Shown here piece by piece: positions 17,660-27,626 of a DNA stretch of 64,000 bases. The DNA lies in the NCBI GenBank assembly GCA_949383255.1, contig CASJPF010000008.1, positions 1-64,000 of the forward strand, in the 5' to 3' direction. Made by a program: the position numbers and the translations under genes. The stretch's first letter is position 1; each line of letters starts with the position of its first letter. This stretch comes from Lachnospiraceae bacterium. Lineage in GTDB: Bacteria > Bacillota > Clostridia > Lachnospirales > Lachnospiraceae. The notes under the pieces are model-generated. The model searched no databases and was not told the origin of the DNA. It saw only the letters and a list, made by a program, of their open reading frames with translations.

Positions 17660-19491
17660 GTTGCAAATACCTCCTTATCAGAAATTGTCTTCTTGTAGCC
17701 AAGTTTAAACATCGGTGAGAATGCGTATCCCTCCTCAATATAGCCAAGTGCCTTATCAGAAGCAGTAAGGGAAACCTTTGTCTCAATTGCTGGAATCACT
17801 GCGCTCACTGCGCTTGCACCGTCAAGCTTCGCATCGCGGCATCTATATTCATAATTGATTGTCTCGCCGCCTTCTCCTTCACATGCAAGTGTAATACCTG
17901 TCATATCCTCAGGATACTCTGTTGTGCCATAACATGCTGTAATATATTCATCAAGTGTAATCTCAGCAGAAGGGTCGCTGATTTCAAGAATATTTCTTTC
18001 AATCTTAATATTAGAAGCGCCCTCCTCAAAATACTCTTTTGTCTGAAGCTTTACTGTAACGCCATTAAATTGAATCTCAACAGGATCAAGCGTTAAGATA
18101 CGTGTCTTTTTGCCGTCAATCACTTCCTCTGAAAAATGACTGTGTGTCGGGCAGAGGCAAAGGTCAACTTCCTCACCTTTATATGAAAGTTTTGCGCTTC
18201 TTACTGTGCCAGCTCCCGCATAGTGTGTAAAATATCCTGCGCGGTACTTTTCTTGAATTAAAAACGGATAAGAAGCGTCTTGCACATGTGGCGTGCCAAT
18301 GCCAACAGGCCAGTTTAGTTTTGCCACATAAGGGCGCAAATCCACAATTGCACCACCCTGATCCATATTGACGCAAGCTCTCATATAAGGGTCGCAATAC
18401 CAGAACAATTGTTTGTCAGAGCCATAAAGAATATCTCTCCAAGGTGCACATTCTGGCTCATTGTAATTTCCTGCGTTGACGCCCTTCTTTTCTCTATAGT
18501 AATCGGCAAACTCTGCCATTGTCATATCAATTAATTTGCCTTCTTTTTTCAAATCACCATAGTACTTACAGCCATCACTGTAGGATTTATACAAAAGCTC
18601 ATACGGCTGCTCCCAGCGCCCCATTTTATTCATCCAACCCGGTCCAACAAACATCATATTATAGGAATATCCATTGTTATATTTTGCAAGGTCGCGATAC
18701 TGGTCAATCAAATTGTAGAGATATGGATACTCCCATGTTTTGGTGTCATAAATCATACCGCGAAGCACATTCTGTGGGTGCGTACCAAAGTTGGAACCAT
18801 TTCCATCATAGCACGCAATCAAATCTCTGGAAAGATGCGGAATTGCAACAATCCCAGAATCCTCCTCCGCATTTGCCGCCGGTGCATGGGTATTTTGTTT
18901 TGATGGAATCCACGGTGCCCACGGACCGCCGTCAAACAATGTGTACCAAGAGTTATTGCAGGTATGATACGCTTTTGGTCCTTCTTCCCAACAGGTCGCA
19001 ACTGCACATTTTACAGTTGGGTATTTTTCTTTAATATAGTTTGTGAGTTCCGCATCCATATAGTAAGAGCCTGTTGACTCTGGATAGAAGCCAAATTTGT
19101 CATGGAATTTCTCAAAAACATCATTGACAATTGCCTTTTTGTCCTCCATTGAGAACATCCAAATACAAAAATCCTTTGTCTTGTATTTTTCGCGAAATTC
19201 CTCACAGGGAAGTCCAAGCAAAGAAAGTGCAATCTCATCTCCGTATTCCTCATGGTCATGCTTTGCAATTTCCACTGCCTCATCATTAAATAATGAAGCA
19301 TAAGTCATCTGAATTGTCACTTTAAGACCGTTTTCATGTGCCAGTCTCTGTTGTGTCTTAAAAATATCGAGTGACTCTGTTAAGAGTGCTTTATCTCCAA
19401 TATCCTCTTCCTTTCCCTGCCCCGTAACTGTGGCAGAATACTCCGGTACCATCTCCGGACGATGGATAATGTTTACAACAAATTTATCCAC
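17632..19491 (-). CDS. DUF3863/DUF3864-like protein, probable carbohydrate-active enzyme
   Basis: About 619 residues. The first ~300 residues look like a (beta/alpha)-barrel of the polysaccharide-deacetylase or alpha-mannosidase-like type (NGLKVTIQMTYASLFND, FGFYPESTGSYYMDAELTNY), and the last ~250 are beta-rich. The arrangement recalls the uncharacterised DUF3863/DUF3864 pair known mostly from Bacteroides; that match is from memory. No signal peptide, so it acts in the cytoplasm. The ATG at 19515 overlaps its own GGAGG site; GTG 19491 lies eight bases after that site and is the likelier start. It follows lacZ directly, so it probably processes a galactoside-containing glycan, reaction unknown. 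Confidence 0.65.
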   Translation of the reverse strand: MDKFVVNIIHRPEMVPEYSATVTGQGKEEDIGDKALLTESLDIFKTQQRLAHENGLKVTIQMTYASLFNDEAVEIAKHDHEEYGDEIALSLLGLPCEEFREKYKTKDFCIWMFSMEDKKAIVNDVFEKFHDKFGFYPESTGSYYMDAELTNYIKEKYPTVKCAVATCWEEGPKAYHTCNNSWYTLFDGGPWAPWIPSKQNTHAPAANAEEDSGIVAIPHLSRDLIACYDGNGSNFGTHPQNVLRGMIYDTKTWEYPYLYNLIDQYRDLAKYNNGYSYNMMFVGPGWMNKMGRWEQPYELLYKSYSDGCKYYGDLKKEGKLIDMTMAEFADYYREKKGVNAGNYNEPECAPWRDILYGSDKQLFWYCDPYMRACVNMDQGGAIVDLRPYVAKLNWPVGIGTPHVQDASYPFLIQEKYRAGYFTHYAGAGTVRSAKLSYKGEEVDLCLCPTHSHFSEEVIDGKKTRILTLDPVEIQFNGVTVKLQTKEYFEEGASNIKIERNILEISDPSAEITLDEYITACYGTTEYPEDMTGITLACEGEGGETINYEYRCRDAKLDGASAVSAVIPAIETKVSLTASDKALGYIEEGYAFSPMFKLGYKKTISDKEVFATWLNLEKAN

Positions 19492-19517
19492 TTTTCTTTC
19501 CTCCTTTTTTTGCATTT

Positions 19518-22500
19518 TTATATTCCTTTAAAATCAAAAGATAATACTAACTTTTGCGTTGCATCTAGCAAATATTCCTCATGCGTTCTTGCTCCCCAGC
19601 TATCATCACCTGCCACGCCCATCTGTTTTAGAGCAATGCGCGCCACTGTGTAATAAACAGGCGGTAATTCATAGACATGTGCAGCATTTTCCAACTCATG
19701 TGGTGTGTACGGCAGCACATTTACGCTCAAATCGTTTCCTGTAAAACGAATACCGCGCCCCTTGTTGTCTGTGATGTCTACACTGCGCACTCCTGTGTGA
19801 TTGCCGCACTCCTGCGGAACAAGATATTCTGCCAGATTATCTTTTACTTTTTTATGATATATTCCCAACTTACCACCCTTCTCACGGTCGCAGTAAGTAT
19901 CCGCTGGGCCAAGCCCATACCATGTCAGATTTTCTAAATCTGCATCAAATTTGAACAACATACCAAACTCAGGTATGTCTGTAATATTCTTTGGCGCTTC
20001 GTATTCCAATGTGGTGTTGATTGTTCCATCTTTTGTCACTTTATAAGTCACAAAGCATTCCGATTCAGGAATTGTGGGCAGTACATAGCAATAACGAACA
20101 ACGACATTTGTATCATTTTTGATGACAACAGCCGGCTTAGACTGTTGATATAAACTTGCTGTTTTCCACTGCGCATAGCGATATGGCATTCGATTGCCGC
20201 AGTCGTTATCTGTCGGTGCGCGCCAGAAATTTGGTTTTGGAATTGCTTTTATCAGTTCTCTTCCCGCATACACATAAGAAACCAGACCTTTTCCATCTTT
20301 GTCAAACAAAGCTTCAAAGTGCATTCCGCGCACCCCAATATTATAAGTGCCCTCCGTAATTTCAAACATGGGTATGTCTGCCATATTGGATTGCTCCTCT
20401 GTGTTCTTTATTGTATACACACCCTGTCCAAAGGCAACCTCATGACCGTGTTTTGCCCAAAGTGTATCCTGCAATAACACAAAACTTATAGTCACAACAT
20501 ACTCACCGCTCTTGACGGCTTTCCACCGCGCATCATCACTCCACGGCGTCATATATCCAAACACAGGCAATTTATAAACCTTTGCGGAAAGCGGTTCTAC
20601 TTCTGTGGTCATTGTCACTTTTGCAAGTTCCTCTCCGTCTCGTGCTAACGTGACAATGCACTCATAACTTGACGTATTGGTAAACAAGTTTTTGTTGATA
20701 ACTTTAAAACTGTCACCTTCTACTCGAATCTGTATATTTTGATAGTTAAACTTCACTTCCTGCATTTTAGGAGACGGCAATCTATTTCCACCATAGACAA
20801 TACCATTTCCACTAAAATTATAATCACATGGTCTGTCGTCAAAATCACCACCATATCCAAGCACTTCATTTCCATATCTATCTTTGTGGTAAATTGACTG
20901 GTCTACGTAATCCCAAATAAATCCTCCCTGAAACAGTGGTTCCTCATCTGTCAAATCTGTATACTTATGCATAGCGCCACAAGAATTTCCCATTGCGTGC
21001 GTATACTCACACAGCAGCATTGGCTTTGTTCTGTTCTCCGCTAAAAATTTCTTAATGGAATCCACACTTGGATACATTTGACTTTCCATATCCGAAGTAT
21101 CGTTGTAGCGTCTATCATGATAAACTCCTTCATAGTGAACAAGTCTTGTGCTATCTAATTCATGGAACTTTTGCGACATTGCATGAATAACAGAACCGCC
21201 AAACGATTCATTTCCACAGGACCAAATTAAGATAGATGGGTGATTCTTGTCTCGCTCATACATAGACTGAACTCTGTCTAACAAGAGCGGTTCCCAATCT
21301 TTCCTATCGCCCGGAATTACCTGCTCTATTGGCAATTTCCCTCGATTCGCCATATCCCAAATTCCGTGTGATTCCAAATTGCACTCATCAATAAGATACA
21401 ACCCATATTCATCACAAAGCGCATACAATTTGGAGTCATTTGGATAGTGACTTGTTCGGATTGCATTGATGTTGTTCTGTTTCATCGTAATAATATCTTG
21501 CAACATCTCATCATAATTTGGCACTCTGCCAAAACGCCCGCCAAACTCATGTCTGTCAACACCTTTAAACACAATGCGTTTCCCATTTAAAGTCATAATG
21601 CCATTGTCCAGCGCAAAACGCCGAAAGCCTACTTTTTGTGGTATGATTTCCACCACATTTTCATCTGCATCATACACTGTAATTAAGAGCTCATACAACA
21701 TTGGAGACTCCGCGCTCCAAAGCATTGGCTTATCAACTGCTATATGAATCTCTTGATTTTCACCGTTTGTAAGCTCCACTTTTGTCTCAGCTATTTCCGT
21801 ACAATCTGAAAGTGTAAGCACTGCGCTGGCAGCTTCAGAGGTCTTTTTTATCACATTTAGAGAGACCACCAAATCTGCTTGTGTATAATCCGCATTCAAA
21901 TCTGTCCGAATCTTCATATCACGAATGTGCGTATCTGGTATTGCATATAAATAGACACTCCGAAAGATTCCTGAAAACCGGAAGAAATCTTGGTCCTCGC
22001 ACCAACTCCCACTGGTCCATTTATACACTTGAACTGCCAGTTTATTCTCTCCTTCTCGCAATACATCTGTCAATTCAAACTCTGATGGCGTAAAACTGTC
22101 CTCACTATATCCAATATAACTATCATTACACCAAAGTGCAAATCCGCTCTCAACTCCTTGAAAGGATATAAACACACGTTTATCCTTAAACTGCGTTGGC
22201 ACTGTAAAATATTTGACATAGTTTGCTGTGGGGTTAAATCGTGTTGGAATTTCACCGGGCACAATCAACTCATGCCCATCCCACGGGTATTGCACATTCA
22301 CATATTGAGGTTTATCATATCCCTCAAGCTGTATGTGCGCTGGAACATAAATATCCTCCCAGTCTCGACAATCTACCTCCGTTTTATAGAAGTCCTTTGG
22401 AGACTCTTCTATATTTTTTGCATATCGAAACTTCCAAATACCATCGAAAGACTTTTTTAGACTTTGAATATTTTGTACAAATTCAGCCTCACTCACATAA

Positions 22501-22571
22501 TACTTATGGTCAGAGTGTGCCGCTATTTTATTTTCCCCATAAAATAAGGGATTTTTCATCTTTTCTTGCAT
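19518..22571 (-). CDS. lacZ: beta-galactosidase, GH2 (LacZ type)
   Basis: A 1017-residue LacZ-length GH2 enzyme. It has the sugar-binding jelly-roll domain, immunoglobulin-like domains, a TIM barrel with acid/base Glu455 (IWSCGNES) and nucleophile Glu522 (LLCEYTHAMGNS), and the C-terminal small-chain domain (WYGLGPADTYCDREKGG). It hydrolyses terminal beta-galactosides in the cytoplasm; there is no signal peptide. Substrates could be galactan oligomers from the GH53 enzyme of the same operon, lactose, or LacNAc from host glycans. GAGGATA precedes the ATG. Confidence 0.95.
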   Translation of the reverse strand: MQEKMKNPLFYGENKIAAHSDHKYYVSEAEFVQNIQSLKKSFDGIWKFRYAKNIEESPKDFYKTEVDCRDWEDIYVPAHIQLEGYDKPQYVNVQYPWDGHELIVPGEIPTRFNPTANYVKYFTVPTQFKDKRVFISFQGVESGFALWCNDSYIGYSEDSFTPSEFELTDVLREGENKLAVQVYKWTSGSWCEDQDFFRFSGIFRSVYLYAIPDTHIRDMKIRTDLNADYTQADLVVSLNVIKKTSEAASAVLTLSDCTEIAETKVELTNGENQEIHIAVDKPMLWSAESPMLYELLITVYDADENVVEIIPQKVGFRRFALDNGIMTLNGKRIVFKGVDRHEFGGRFGRVPNYDEMLQDIITMKQNNINAIRTSHYPNDSKLYALCDEYGLYLIDECNLESHGIWDMANRGKLPIEQVIPGDRKDWEPLLLDRVQSMYERDKNHPSILIWSCGNESFGGSVIHAMSQKFHELDSTRLVHYEGVYHDRRYNDTSDMESQMYPSVDSIKKFLAENRTKPMLLCEYTHAMGNSCGAMHKYTDLTDEEPLFQGGFIWDYVDQSIYHKDRYGNEVLGYGGDFDDRPCDYNFSGNGIVYGGNRLPSPKMQEVKFNYQNIQIRVEGDSFKVINKNLFTNTSSYECIVTLARDGEELAKVTMTTEVEPLSAKVYKLPVFGYMTPWSDDARWKAVKSGEYVVTISFVLLQDTLWAKHGHEVAFGQGVYTIKNTEEQSNMADIPMFEITEGTYNIGVRGMHFEALFDKDGKGLVSYVYAGRELIKAIPKPNFWRAPTDNDCGNRMPYRYAQWKTASLYQQSKPAVVIKNDTNVVVRYCYVLPTIPESECFVTYKVTKDGTINTTLEYEAPKNITDIPEFGMLFKFDADLENLTWYGLGPADTYCDREKGGKLGIYHKKVKDNLAEYLVPQECGNHTGVRSVDITDNKGRGIRFTGNDLSVNVLPYTPHELENAAHVYELPPVYYTVARIALKQMGVAGDDSWGARTHEEYLLDATQKLVLSFDFKGI

Positions 22572-22696
22572 TTTTTATCCTCACGGCAGGTTTTAATAAC
22601 GTGTGTAACATCATTATAACATCTGCCCTTTCTTTTATGTTTTTATAATCACCTTTATTTCGTGCAATTTTATTCTCTATCTTATTCTCTATCCTG

Positions 22697-23623
22697 CTAC
22701 CATCCTTTTAAGGCTGATATTTTATACTCCAACAGTTTTCCTTCGTGATTGTCTGGGCGTTTTTTCCACTGATAAGGAGACGTTCCTATAACGCGCCTAA
22801 AATTCCGGTTAAACGTTGAAGGCGTGATAAATCCTACTCTTTCTGCCACATCTTCCATGCTAATATCTGTCTTATCAATCAAGTCACACGCTTTGCGAAT
22901 CCGCACAAAGTTTACATACTCAACAGGTGTCATATTCATTTTTTCCTGAAAAACACGGCGAAAATGCGTCTCACTCATATGACATTCATTTGCCAAATCC
23001 GCAATCTTAAAATTATTTGCATAATTTTTATCCACATATTCAATTGCATTTTCCAATTGCAAACTGTTGTTCTTTTCACAAGACTGCACAATCTCTTTTC
23101 CATTAAACCGCGCAATCTCAAACAACAGCGAATACACAAGACCGCCAACACACTCCCGATAATAGGTGCTTTTATCTTGCATTTCCTCAAAAATTGCGCG
23201 AATCAAAGTCACAATCATTGGATTCTCCTCAACTTTTATAAAGAATGCTCTGCTGTTAATTGCATCAAGAAACGCTCTAATTTCCTGTGCAGATTTGCCC
23301 TGCTGCCTTAGTATATCCGTTGGATTAATATATAGATACTCCCAGAACGCCATAATATCTGTGTCACTTCTGGTTATATGCAGAAAATTTGCTGGAATAC
23401 AGGAAACCATACCCGCTCCAAAACGGTATTGATCCTCCTCAATAATCAAATCCCCATCTCCATAATGGCAGTATCCAATTTCTATTAGATTGTGAAAATG
23501 CATCTTGTCAATATTTTCGCCGTAAACCTGTATCCACTTTTTTCCCATTAACGCAAGAACTGTTTCATCCTGCGGTACTTCATAAAACCGAAACTCCACA
23601 GACCCCTTTTTCTTCTTCGCCAT
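22697..23623 (-). CDS. AraC family transcriptional regulator
   Basis: A 308-residue regulator. The N-terminal cupin-like sugar-sensing domain (FHNLIEIGYCHYGDGDLIIE) is followed by a double helix-turn-helix (FKIADLANECHMSETHFRRV and DISMEDVAERVGFITPSTFN). Start 23623 is chosen for the GGAGGAAATAAG site just before it; a start at 23650 would overlap the preceding gene. Placed between the lacI-type gene and lacZ in one operon, it is probably an activator responding to a galactoside. Confidence 0.9.
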   Translation of the reverse strand: MAKKKKGSVEFRFYEVPQDETVLALMGKKWIQVYGENIDKMHFHNLIEIGYCHYGDGDLIIEEDQYRFGAGMVSCIPANFLHITRSDTDIMAFWEYLYINPTDILRQQGKSAQEIRAFLDAINSRAFFIKVEENPMIVTLIRAIFEEMQDKSTYYRECVGGLVYSLLFEIARFNGKEIVQSCEKNNSLQLENAIEYVDKNYANNFKIADLANECHMSETHFRRVFQEKMNMTPVEYVNFVRIRKACDLIDKTDISMEDVAERVGFITPSTFNRNFRRVIGTSPYQWKKRPDNHEGKLLEYKISALKGW

Positions 23624-23646
23624 CTTATTTCCTCCAGAAATATTTT

Positions 23647-24648
23647 TCAAAAAAGTGTGGATTCTCGAATAACCAGTTCATACCCCAGCAGTGTTTTTGA
23701 CTCCACTTTTATCCCCTGAATATACTGTAACAATATTTTACATGTAAGTACACCAAGCGCTCTATCGTCAAACCAAAGCGAAGTGACCGCCGGTTTTGCA
23801 TGTTTTAACAATGTGCTGTCATAGAATGATGCAATCTGCATTTGTTGTGGTACTTGAATCTTTTTTTCTGCCAAAACTTGTAATACTACAGAACAGACAA
23901 AATCATCCATGCAGACAATTGCTCCAACATCTGCCCGAACCAATTTTTCTGTCGCGGACACAACTTTTTCCACGCTGTCACAATTTTCTATACACAATGC
24001 CGCATTCTGTTCTATGCCAACTGCCAAAAAAGCATCTTCGTATCCTTGCTTTCTGGTCCGATTGACAACATAGTTTTTGCTGCCGCCAATCAATCCAATT
24101 CTAGCAATTCCACTGTTTAATATACGACCTACCAAAGCACAACATCCTGCCCGATGATTATTGTCCACCTGCAAAATCTTTGCATCCCGCGAAGTTCCCA
24201 TCATTACAAATGGAATCTTTTCTTCCTTTAAGAAAGCTGCGTTTGTGTCTTTTACCAGCGAGCGGCTAAGTATTACACCATCAACCTTTTTGTTTGCTAT
24301 CATGCGTTCAAGATTTTCCGAGTGCCGACCAGTTACTGGCACAAGCATAACATCATAATCATTTGCAGACGCTTCCTCACAAATGCCCTGCATACTGTTC
24401 TGAAAAAATGGCATATCTACAAGGTTGCAATCCCCGGGAATCACCAACGCAATATTGTATGTTTTTTTCTGTGCAAGCCCTTTTGCAATTACATTTGGCT
24501 TAAAATCAGTCGCTTCAATATAGGATAAAACCCGCTGCCTTGTCTCATCGCTAATACGCCCTTTGCCAGAGATTGCACGGGATACAGTGGTCTTAGAAAC
24601 ATGGAGCGCATCTGCCACATCCGCAATTGTAATCTTGGAATCTTTCAT
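23647..24648 (-). CDS. LacI family transcriptional regulator
   Basis: About 333 residues. The N-terminal lac-type headpiece ITIADVADALHVSKTTVSRA is followed by a periplasmic-binding-like effector domain and the ending GYELVIRES. The start is at 24648, one base after the galT stop. Within the galactoside operon it is the best candidate to bind the palindrome TGCGCAACCGTTTGCGCA at 27395-27412 before the first gene of the operon, giving feedback control. The effector is probably galactose or a galactoside, by context only. Confidence 0.9.
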   Translation of the reverse strand: MKDSKITIADVADALHVSKTTVSRAISGKGRISDETRQRVLSYIEATDFKPNVIAKGLAQKKTYNIALVIPGDCNLVDMPFFQNSMQGICEEASANDYDVMLVPVTGRHSENLERMIANKKVDGVILSRSLVKDTNAAFLKEEKIPFVMMGTSRDAKILQVDNNHRAGCCALVGRILNSGIARIGLIGGSKNYVVNRTRKQGYEDAFLAVGIEQNAALCIENCDSVEKVVSATEKLVRADVGAIVCMDDFVCSVVLQVLAEKKIQVPQQMQIASFYDSTLLKHAKPAVTSLWFDDRALGVLTCKILLQYIQGIKVESKTLLGYELVIRESTLF

Positions 24649-24649
24649 T

Positions 24650-26161
24650 CTACAGACCATCTATAAACCGCTGGAATGCTGCTCTGCCAGCCGCATCTCG
24701 CTTGTAGACACCTGCATGTTCAAGCACTTTTCCAAACACAATTCCAACTTCTTTCTGAATTATATCCATCACATTCTCTTTTGTGACTTCATGATACTTA
24801 GGTAAAAATGCATCCACCCAATCTGCATGTTTCTCCAGCACTTCATTTTTACGCAAGTCTTCTTTTGCAAGGATTGCATCTGCAAGCTGTTCCAACTCCA
24901 ATTTTAATCTTGACGGCAGCACTGCCAACCCCATCACTTCAATTAAACCAATATTTTCTTTTTTAATATGATGTAACTCTGCATGGGGGTGATACACACC
25001 AAGCGGATGCTCTTCTGTTGTGATATTGTTTCTAAGCACCAAATCCAACTCATAATTCTCTCCGCGCTTTCTAGCAATTGGTGTGATTGTATTGTGTGGC
25101 TCTCCATCTGTCTCAGCAAAAATAAATACAGATTCATCTGTATAACCGCGCCACTTTGCAAGAATCACATCTGCAAGCGCTATAATTCGATTATAGTCTT
25201 TATGCGAAAGTCTGATAACAGACATTGGCCACTTGACAATGCCTGCTGCAATATCTTCAAAACCTTTCACAGTAAATTCCTTTTCAATCGGCGCCTTTGC
25301 CATTGCAAATTCATAGTTTCCACCCTGAAAATGATCATGGCTTAAAATAGATCCCCCCACAATTGGAAGATCTGCATTAGAACCTACAAAATAATGTGGA
25401 AACTGCTCTACAAAGTGAAAGAGTTTCACAAAGGTGTCATGTTCAATTTTCATAGGAATATGTTTGCTGTTAAACACAATACAGTGTTCATTGTAATACA
25501 CATATGGCGAATACTGAAATCCCCATTGATTCCCCTGAATCGTAACCGGAATCACTCGGTGGTTCTGTCGCGCAGGGTGATTTACGCGCCCAGCATACCC
25601 CTCATTTTCCATACAGAGCTGACATTTTGGATAACCGCTCTGCTTTGCGTTTTTCGCTGCCGCAATCGCTTTTGGATCTTTCTCTGGTTTAGATAAATTA
25701 ATGGTAATATCCATCTCTCCATACTCTGTATCTGCTTTCCATTTTCTATCCCGTGCAATGCGATAGCGCCGAATATAGTCTGTATTCTGACTAAAAGTAT
25801 AATACCAATCAGTCGCCGCCTTTGCTCCCTTCTCGTCATAAAGCTTCTGGAATTGTCGAATAACCTCAGACGGGCGGGGAACCAGCATTCCCATAATTCT
25901 TGTGTCAAACAAATCCCGATACACAATACTGTCATCAGGAAGGATTCCTTTTTCTACTGCATAGTCAAGCATTTGTTTCAGAAGTCCCTCCAAATCAAAC
26001 TCCGCTGGATTAGCGATTGTTGTTGCACTCTCTGGCGCATCATAATCCTCTAATCCGAACAGCTCCAAAAGCGTGTTGGTTGTGTAAATCCTATCAGCTT
26101 CCGCAAGAAGACCGGCTGCAATTCCATAGTTTACAAGAGTTGCAATGTTTTCTGTAATCAT
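24650..26161 (-). CDS. galT: UTP/UDP-glucose-hexose-1-phosphate uridylyltransferase, class II
   Basis: A 503-residue Firmicutes-type (class II) GalT. The active-site motif is SHDHFQGG (residues 274-281) with the nucleophilic His277 in the HxHxQ-like position. CQLC at about 180-183 and the surrounding ENEGYAGRVNHPARQNHR are family hallmarks. It converts galactose-1-phosphate and UDP-glucose to UDP-galactose and glucose-1-phosphate in the Leloir pathway. galK and galE are not in the window. It lies 36 bases after the GH53 gene and is coupled to the LacI gene, so it is second in the operon. Confidence 0.93.
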   Translation of the reverse strand: MITENIATLVNYGIAAGLLAEADRIYTTNTLLELFGLEDYDAPESATTIANPAEFDLEGLLKQMLDYAVEKGILPDDSIVYRDLFDTRIMGMLVPRPSEVIRQFQKLYDEKGAKAATDWYYTFSQNTDYIRRYRIARDRKWKADTEYGEMDITINLSKPEKDPKAIAAAKNAKQSGYPKCQLCMENEGYAGRVNHPARQNHRVIPVTIQGNQWGFQYSPYVYYNEHCIVFNSKHIPMKIEHDTFVKLFHFVEQFPHYFVGSNADLPIVGGSILSHDHFQGGNYEFAMAKAPIEKEFTVKGFEDIAAGIVKWPMSVIRLSHKDYNRIIALADVILAKWRGYTDESVFIFAETDGEPHNTITPIARKRGENYELDLVLRNNITTEEHPLGVYHPHAELHHIKKENIGLIEVMGLAVLPSRLKLELEQLADAILAKEDLRKNEVLEKHADWVDAFLPKYHEVTKENVMDIIQKEVGIVFGKVLEHAGVYKRDAAGRAAFQRFIDGL

Positions 26162-26197
26162 AAAAATCCTCCTTTTATTTATATCTCTTTTTTTCTT

Positions 26198-27313
26198 TCA
26201 CCCTTTATAATCTCTAATCACTTCCAACGCGGGAAGTGCATTTCCGTCATAGTCAAACAACGCCTGATTCGCCCATTCATTTCCGCCGGGTCCCGCCTCT
26301 TTAATATAAGCGAGTGCCTCATCTGTTGCCCAGCCGCTTCCTGCCACTGGAAGCCAACCTGCCTCCCAGTAAAAGAAACCTCTGCACTTGTGTTCTGGCA
26401 CTTTCTCAAGCACTTCAAGAAACGCCTTTATAAATGCACACTGTCCTTCTTTTGTCATTGGAAATGGCACTTTCTCACAGAGCGCGGGTTTTGTCGCCAT
26501 ACCTTTTCTATTTTCTGGAGCGAGCTTCTCATAATCCGCATAATCTTCAAGTGTATGTCCCATTGAGACTTCCGCAATTACAAGTTCCTTTCCATAGCGA
26601 ACCGCAATATCATTCATATTGTTTGACAAATCCTCCAGTGTCCCATGCCAGAATGGATAATAAGATAATCCAATCACATCAAAATCTGCCCCTTTGTTTC
26701 CATTGATGTACTGGTCAAACCACTCCCGATACAGCGCATTGTTCCCGCCATTATCCAAGTGTATCATAATCTTTGCCGTGGGGCATACTTCCTTTACCGC
26801 CTTGATGCCTGCACTGACAAACCGCGCAATATTTGCATAGTTTGGCGTTTGCCCCTCCGGCCAAAGCAATCCATTTGACAATTCATTTCCAACTTGTACC
26901 ATATCTGGCACAATTGCGTCTTTTTGTAAACGATTCATTATTTCCTTAGTAAAATCATACACTGCCTGCTCAAGCTGGTCTGCGTTAAAGTTTGCCCACG
27001 CCTTTGGCTTGCGCTGTTTGCCGGGGTCCGCCCAAAAATCACTATAGTGAAAATCAAGCAATATGCCAAGCCCTGCCACCTTTACACGCTTAGCCATGCG
27101 AAGCATTGTGTCATAGTCCGTATTTCCGGCACCATATGGCTTTCCATCAGAAGATTTTGGGTCATTCCAAAGCCGCAGCCGGATATAATTCGTACCATAA
27201 TCCTTTAGAATCTGAATTAAGTCCCCCTCTTTGCCATGATCATAAAATTTTGCACCAAGCTTTTCAATCTCATCTAATGAGGAAATATCCATTCCTTTAA
27301 TATAATCCAACAT
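26198..27313 (-). CDS. GH53 endo-beta-1,4-galactanase, cytoplasmic
   Basis: About 371 residues of GH53 catalytic barrel. Acid/base is near Glu147 (MVQVGNELSNG) and nucleophile near Glu251 (ELVIAEVSMG); FHYSDFWADPGKQRKPKAW is a family signature (numbering from the GTG at 27322). It cleaves beta-1,4-galactan or galacto-oligosaccharides. No signal peptide is present, unlike most GH53 enzymes, so it should act on imported oligomers. ATG 27313 follows AAAGGGTG. It is first in the operon, with a LacI-type operator about 80 bases upstream. Confidence 0.9.
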   Translation of the reverse strand: MLDYIKGMDISSLDEIEKLGAKFYDHGKEGDLIQILKDYGTNYIRLRLWNDPKSSDGKPYGAGNTDYDTMLRMAKRVKVAGLGILLDFHYSDFWADPGKQRKPKAWANFNADQLEQAVYDFTKEIMNRLQKDAIVPDMVQVGNELSNGLLWPEGQTPNYANIARFVSAGIKAVKEVCPTAKIMIHLDNGGNNALYREWFDQYINGNKGADFDVIGLSYYPFWHGTLEDLSNNMNDIAVRYGKELVIAEVSMGHTLEDYADYEKLAPENRKGMATKPALCEKVPFPMTKEGQCAFIKAFLEVLEKVPEHKCRGFFYWEAGWLPVAGSGWATDEALAYIKEAGPGGNEWANQALFDYDGNALPALEVIRDYKG

Positions 27314-27394
27314 ATCTTTCACCCTTTTTCTCCAATCTTATTTTTTAAGCGATAAGAATTTATCTTATTGTTATACAATCGCATATAAATTGTT

Positions 27395-27412
27395 TGCGCA
27401 ACCGTTTGCGCA
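27395..27412 (-). promoter_or_regulatory. LacI-type operator
   Basis: TGCGCAACCGTTTGCGCA is an 18-base palindrome with a central CG and 8 of 9 symmetric positions, fitting LacI-family operators. On the minus strand TGTATAAC about 15 bases downstream could be the -10 box of the GH53-galT-lacZ operon. The rest of this 390-base gap holds the divergent promoter of the ABC genes, with an extended -10 TGCTATAAT at 27571-27579. Confidence 0.6.
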
Positions 27413-27626
27413 TCTGAATTTATCATAACAGCACACCAAAAAGAAGTCAATACATCTACCTTAAATTTCTATGTGAGAAAATAACTACTTCTTTTTAGTA
27501 CTTTTGTACAATAAAGAACCCTTACTTCACTATGCAAATGTGAAAAAATCTTTATTTTTTTATGAAAATGTGCTATAATATCTCTATTCTCCCCTCTCTA
27601 TACTGTCATAACATACAAAACAAAAA

